Both the position numbers and the translations under genes were made by a program. The notes under the pieces are model-generated. The model ran no database searches and was not told the DNA's origin. It saw nothing but the letters and a program-made list of their open reading frames with translations. From assembly GCA_003255025.1 (NCBI GenBank), contig QANY01005876.1, positions 985,199-1,049,198 of the forward strand: a stretch of DNA of 64,000 nucleotides, read 5' to 3'. The stretch comes from Datisca glomerata (taxonomy: Eukaryota > Streptophyta > Magnoliopsida > Cucurbitales > Datiscaceae). The number at the start of each line of letters is the position of its first letter. The stretch's first letter is position 1. Shown here in pieces: positions 60,315 to 64,000 of the stretch.

Positions 60315-61579
60315 ATGGAGAGTGGTCAAGGCAGCAACGATGAAAGACGTCACACGTTCAAGAATGAAACAAGGTGTAGCCAATTCCGAAATGGTTCAAA
60401 TCCATGGATGGCTAGATATGTTTATGCTTTCATGTTTCTACTAGCCACACTGTTAGCTTGGACTGTTCGAGATTATGGCCGTGGCGCCTTGACTGAGATG
60501 GAGAGTAAGAATGCTCAATGCTTTCACTTATTTATACAGATTTCTTTATACCAACTGCAGTCAAAGATGGATATATATGTTTACAGTGAAGACTATATTT
60601 ACGGCTGATTTCATCCATCTGTGAGCCTTATAATAGATGATAAATGAAAATGTAGGATTAAAAGGATGTCAAGGTGCGAGAGATTGCCTGGGCACCGAAG
60701 GAGTTCTTCGTGTGAGCTTCGGTTGCTTTGTATCCTTTCAATGATTCATTTTCTCTTTTCTTTTCTTTGTTTCAAAACCAAACTGATCCTTGACATTACA
60801 TGAGACGTTTTATTTCGTTATGTTTCTATCGACGATGGGTACGTCGAAGTTGCAAGAGACGAGGAATTCATGGCATTCAGGATGGTGGTCCGCTAAGATT
60901 GTGCTATGGATTGCCTTCACTGTCATTCCCTTTGTTCTTCCTCCTACTTTTATTCAGCTCTACGGTAAGTTTACTTTAATCCATCCTTTCTTTAAACGAT
61001 CCTAGCTTTTATCTCGTTTTACAATTATCTCACTCTGACTATTATAATGTTCCTTAATTATGCAAACATTTTTTGGCAGGGGAAATTGCACATTTTGGTG
61101 CCGGGTATAGTAATTTTATCAGTATTCTTCTTCTCTGAATATGTAGAATTCTGAGAAGAAAATAAACTCATGGGGTTGATTTTTTTATACTGTTTTCAGG
61201 GTTTTTCTCCTAATTCAGCTGATAAGTGTGATCAGTTTCATCACATGGTTAAATGATTGTTTTCAGTCTGATAAAAATGCAGAGAAATGGTGAAGACTTG
61301 TAATTTGATCTTATATTCTCTATTAATGATGGTTTGAAATTAGTATAAATTGTAATGAAACAGAGTTTTGTTTTTTTGGGGGGGGCATGGAATGAAGTCA
61401 TATACAGGTGATGTTAATAGCAACAATTGCATATGTGGTAAGCATAGTGGGGATAATTATGATGTACATTTGGTATGCTCCACAGCCAACTTGTCTCCTC
61501 AATATTTTCTTCATTACATGGACTCTTGTTCTTCTCCAACTCATGACCAGCGTCTCTCTCCACCCTAAAGTAACTTCTG

Positions 61580-61626
<47 letters not shown>

Positions 61627-63074
61627 TTTTAATTGAAACCAAAGATGAATTTTGTTTGCATAATTGCTAATTAATTCTTGGTTGAAACAGGTGAATGCTG
61701 GCATCTTAACTCCAGGGCTTATGGGGCTTTATGTGGTTTTTATCTGCTGGTGTGCCATTAGAAGGCATGTCCATGGTTCCTACTATATTATGTCTCTATT
61801 CTATTTCAAGAGAAATTTCAACGGGTTAAACAAAATCCATTTCCTAATTCTATGGCACGGGCGGGTACTGGGACCGGGACTTGTTCTACCCTCGGATCAT
61901 CCCTTCGTGCAGGATGATCTAATTGTGGATCAAGACTCCTTTACTGAACCAGTCCGGTACAGAAGCATGACCCACATGACATATATTGCTTTTGGGATTC
62001 TCTGTCATAGACATCTTCTGTTCTATTATAAAGACACTCAATTTTGTGTGTGTACAGTGAACCAGCAAGTGTGAAATGCATCAGAAATGCAGATGAGGCT
62101 TCAAACAAAACTGATTGGCTAACCATCATAGTAAGATTTGTGTCTTCAAAAAGTCATAGCCATTTTGCCATTGGGAATACTTATTAATTTAAGCATAATT
62201 TTTTTCTGTGTTGATAGAGCTTTGTTGTTGCGATACTAGCAATGGTTATTGCAACATTTTCAACGGGCATAGACTCCAAATGCTTTCAGGTGGGTATTTC
62301 AATTTGAAGAAAAATGAGTTTAAATTTGATTATGAGCAATTCCTACTAGTCTTGTTTCTCTGACAAAAAGCTGCAGTTCAGGAAAAGTGAGGAGGCAGCT
62401 GATGAAAATAAAGTACCGTATGGTTATGGGTTCTTCCACTTTGTATTTGCAACAGGAGCCATGTACTTCGCCATGCTGTTAATTGGTTGGAATACTCATC
62501 ATTCTATGAGAAAGTATGTTATGATTACATCCTTTTTTTAAAACCAATTCACTAATTTATATGCATAGTCATAGAAATCTTTAGGGCTATATACCAAGTA
62601 ATACTTCTCATTTTCTTGTGCAGGTGGACGATTGATGTGGGCTGGACAAGCACTTGGGTTAGAATTGTGAATGAATGGCTTGCTGTTTGTGTTTATTGTA
62701 AGTATTTCAAATATAACAAGCCATTAACTCTAATATTCCACGTGGTCATGAACACAACCTAGTTATAATAACCACACATTTCTTCTAAAGATGAGGTCTT
62801 AATTCAGATCTCCTATGCCCAATTTTTCACTAGAATAAACTCTAATATTCCATACATGAGATCACATGGAGAGGATTTTTGTTTTGTTTATTCTAATGAA
62901 TTTCGTTGTTATTTATTTAGTAGCCAGAAGAGAGAATGATAATCAGTTTTTTATTTTAATCAAATTTGACATAAAATGAGGTGTTAAGCTAAAAGAGAGA
63001 ATGTGTCATCTGCAGTGTGGATGCTGGTGGCTCCAATTGTTTGGAAGCATAGACATACAACAGACTCTACATGA
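60315..63074 (+). CDS. SERINC/TMS1 family multi-pass membrane protein, complete, 12 coding exons
   Basis: Exons: 60315-60504, 60656-60729, 60805-60964, 61080-61104, 61200-61289, 61398-61569, 61691-61764, 62058-62130, 62218-62289, 62377-62513, 62624-62697, 63016-63074. They total 1200 nt, 399 residues plus stop, and all phases fit. Family signatures: CLGTEGVLRVSFGCF (about 72-86), HFGAGVFLLIQLISVISF (about 146-163), MYIWYAPQPTCLLNIFF, SVSLHPKVNAGILTPGLMGL (about 231-250), VPYGYGFFHFVFATGAMYFA (about 322-341), GWNTHHSM and WTIDVGWTSTWVRIVNEWLA. About ten hydrophobic segments; no signal peptide; plant SERINCs are usually 400-420 residues. Animal SERINCs are tied to serine lipid incorporation, membrane lipid scrambling and retrovirus restriction; the plant role is not established. 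All introns are GT-AG except intron 7, which is GC-AG. The start ATG is the first in frame and gives the usual soluble N-terminus before TM1 (about 36-52). Confidence 0.93.
61583..61624. repeat. (CT)n microsatellite in SERINC intron 6
   Basis: About 21 CT units shortly after the intron 6 donor. It is in an intron and should not affect the protein. Confidence 0.97.
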
Positions 63075-64000
63075 GAGAGAATATTCACTCATGCGTTGCT
63101 CTTGCTCAACTCCCTCAAAAGCTTTGCGAATGTGCTTCTTAAAACGAGAGTGAAGGTAGAGCAGGACTAACAGCACTGCCAATACCTATTTGATATACTG
63201 ATTGGACAGAATCATAAAAAAGTATCACATTGAAACAATGTATTTGTACATACAGCACCAAAGAAGGGAAAATGTTAAGAGTGTTGTTTTTATCTATTTT
63301 CTTTATATTCTTCCTTAAGTCAGTCTTTAAGACCTTAAACGTTGCCATTTTAGCCTAAATTATATGGTGATTCAGGACCTTTTGATATCAACCACTGCAG
63401 TGACTAGTTACAATTACTAGGATCGCTGAGATAGCCATGCCAATATGTACAGAAATCTCACACTTAACCAATAATATATATAACTAAACGAAGTTTTAAT
63501 CAGTGCTTCCTAGTAATAACTGCTGAATCAATTGGGCAATATGCCCATATAAGAAGCCGCAGACCCACACTGAATCTTGAGGAAATACAAGACTTATCAG
63601 AGTAAATGATTAAAAAGAAAAATCAACACCACATTTCAATGTATTATATAGCATGTACATTGTTTCACTTGAACCTTGCTATGAAAAATGTTTATATGGG
63701 CATAACAGACACCCAACTAATGCCTTCTTTGCGTTAACACATATCAAGGATGACGAGGTTACAACAAATCATTCAATTTAACCAAAAAAACAGAGAAATT
63801 ATGCATCAAATGGATGCAATTAAAAGTAAGTAAACACACGAGTTGCCATATGGCACACTACCTACAAAAAGACGCATCATCACCATGCCCAAAAAATAAC
63901 GTAGTTTCTATGAAAGCATCTGCAGCCCATAAGATTACACCCCTCTCCCTCACTCCCTCTCCCTCTCCCTCTCCCTCTCCCCTCTCTCTGTCTCTCTCCC
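63075..64000. other. SERINC 3' UTR and downstream sequence
   Basis: The 3' UTR follows the TGA; no clear AATAAA near it. 63490-63585 has three open frames on the minus strand with an acceptor-like AG before them, perhaps the end of a convergent gene, but I cannot name it. 63941-64000 is a CTCCCT/CT-rich microsatellite running off the window. Confidence 0.4.
63941..64000. repeat. (CTCCCT)n-type CT-rich microsatellite
   Basis: CCCTCT units with variation up to the end of the window. Confidence 0.92.

Noticed and set aside
61414..61704. 96-codon minus-strand frame with Glu-Arg repeats
   Set aside because: Antisense of the (CT)n microsatellite and SERINC exon 6.
61664..62074. 136-codon frame as a separate gene
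   Set aside because: Exon 7 of SERINC plus read-through of the GC-AG intron.
63490..63585. C-terminal exon of a minus-strand gene (PQDSVWVCGFLYGHIAQL or another frame)
   Set aside because: All three minus frames are open over this short stretch, no upstream exon could be read, and no family was recognised.

Overview
This is plant nuclear DNA. It is strongly AT-rich, has intron-containing genes with plant splice signals, a hydroxyproline-rich cell-wall gene, and a dense load of plant transposon families (Ty1/copia, Ty3/gypsy Tat-like, MULE with FAR1, plant mobile domain and Ulp1, CACTA, LINE-type RNase H). A dicot is most likely; the species cannot be told from the sequence. Only two host genes can be supported: the last part of a leucine-rich repeat extensin (LRX3/4/5 type) at 1-774, and a complete 12-coding-exon SERINC/TMS1 membrane-protein gene at 60315-63074. 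Almost everything between is transposon-derived or featureless AT-rich spacer. No tRNA, rRNA or CRISPR array was seen.

Layout. 1-774: LRX C-terminus with a 215-base assembly gap. 775-5.6 kb: 3' region and spacer. 5.6-8.0 kb: decayed Ty1/copia element, plus strand. 8.95-12.0 kb: LINE-type RNase H remnant on the minus strand, split by a block carrying a large two-armed inverted repeat array. 12.4-25.2 kb: a composite MULE-like region with a plant mobile domain gene (+), a FAR1-type MULE transposase (+) and a Ulp1-like protease gene (-). All three are broken, and the two enzymes have each lost a catalytic residue. A separate 1.4-kb insertion with a 5-bp target duplication sits in the mobile domain gene. 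25.9-28.1 kb: copia-type LTR, minus strand. 28.2-37.3 kb: a non-autonomous Tat-like gypsy element with diverged LTRs, internal tandem arrays, a nested copia LTR and an antisense coding remnant. 38.25-40.26 kb: a TIR element that has captured the N-terminal exon of a GH31 alpha-glucosidase (YihQ-type) gene. 40.9-48.6 kb: a copia element on the minus strand with both LTRs, PBS, PPT and decayed gag-pol. 50.97-55.32 kb: a CACTA element with a perfect TCT target duplication that contains one exon of a CULLIN1-like gene. 55.3-58.4 kb: spacer with an old tandem duplication. 58.4-63.1 kb: SERINC gene with TATA box, CT-rich 5' UTR and 5' UTR intron. 63.1-64 kb: downstream spacer ending in a CT-rich microsatellite.

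How it fits together. The host genes lie at the two ends and the middle is a nest of insertions. The most unusual material is the composite MULE region, the two gene-capture elements (GH31 exon; CUL1 exon), and the 10.3-11.6 kb inverted array. Family assignments rest on motifs read by eye. No similarity search was run, so element boundaries without a target duplication are approximate.
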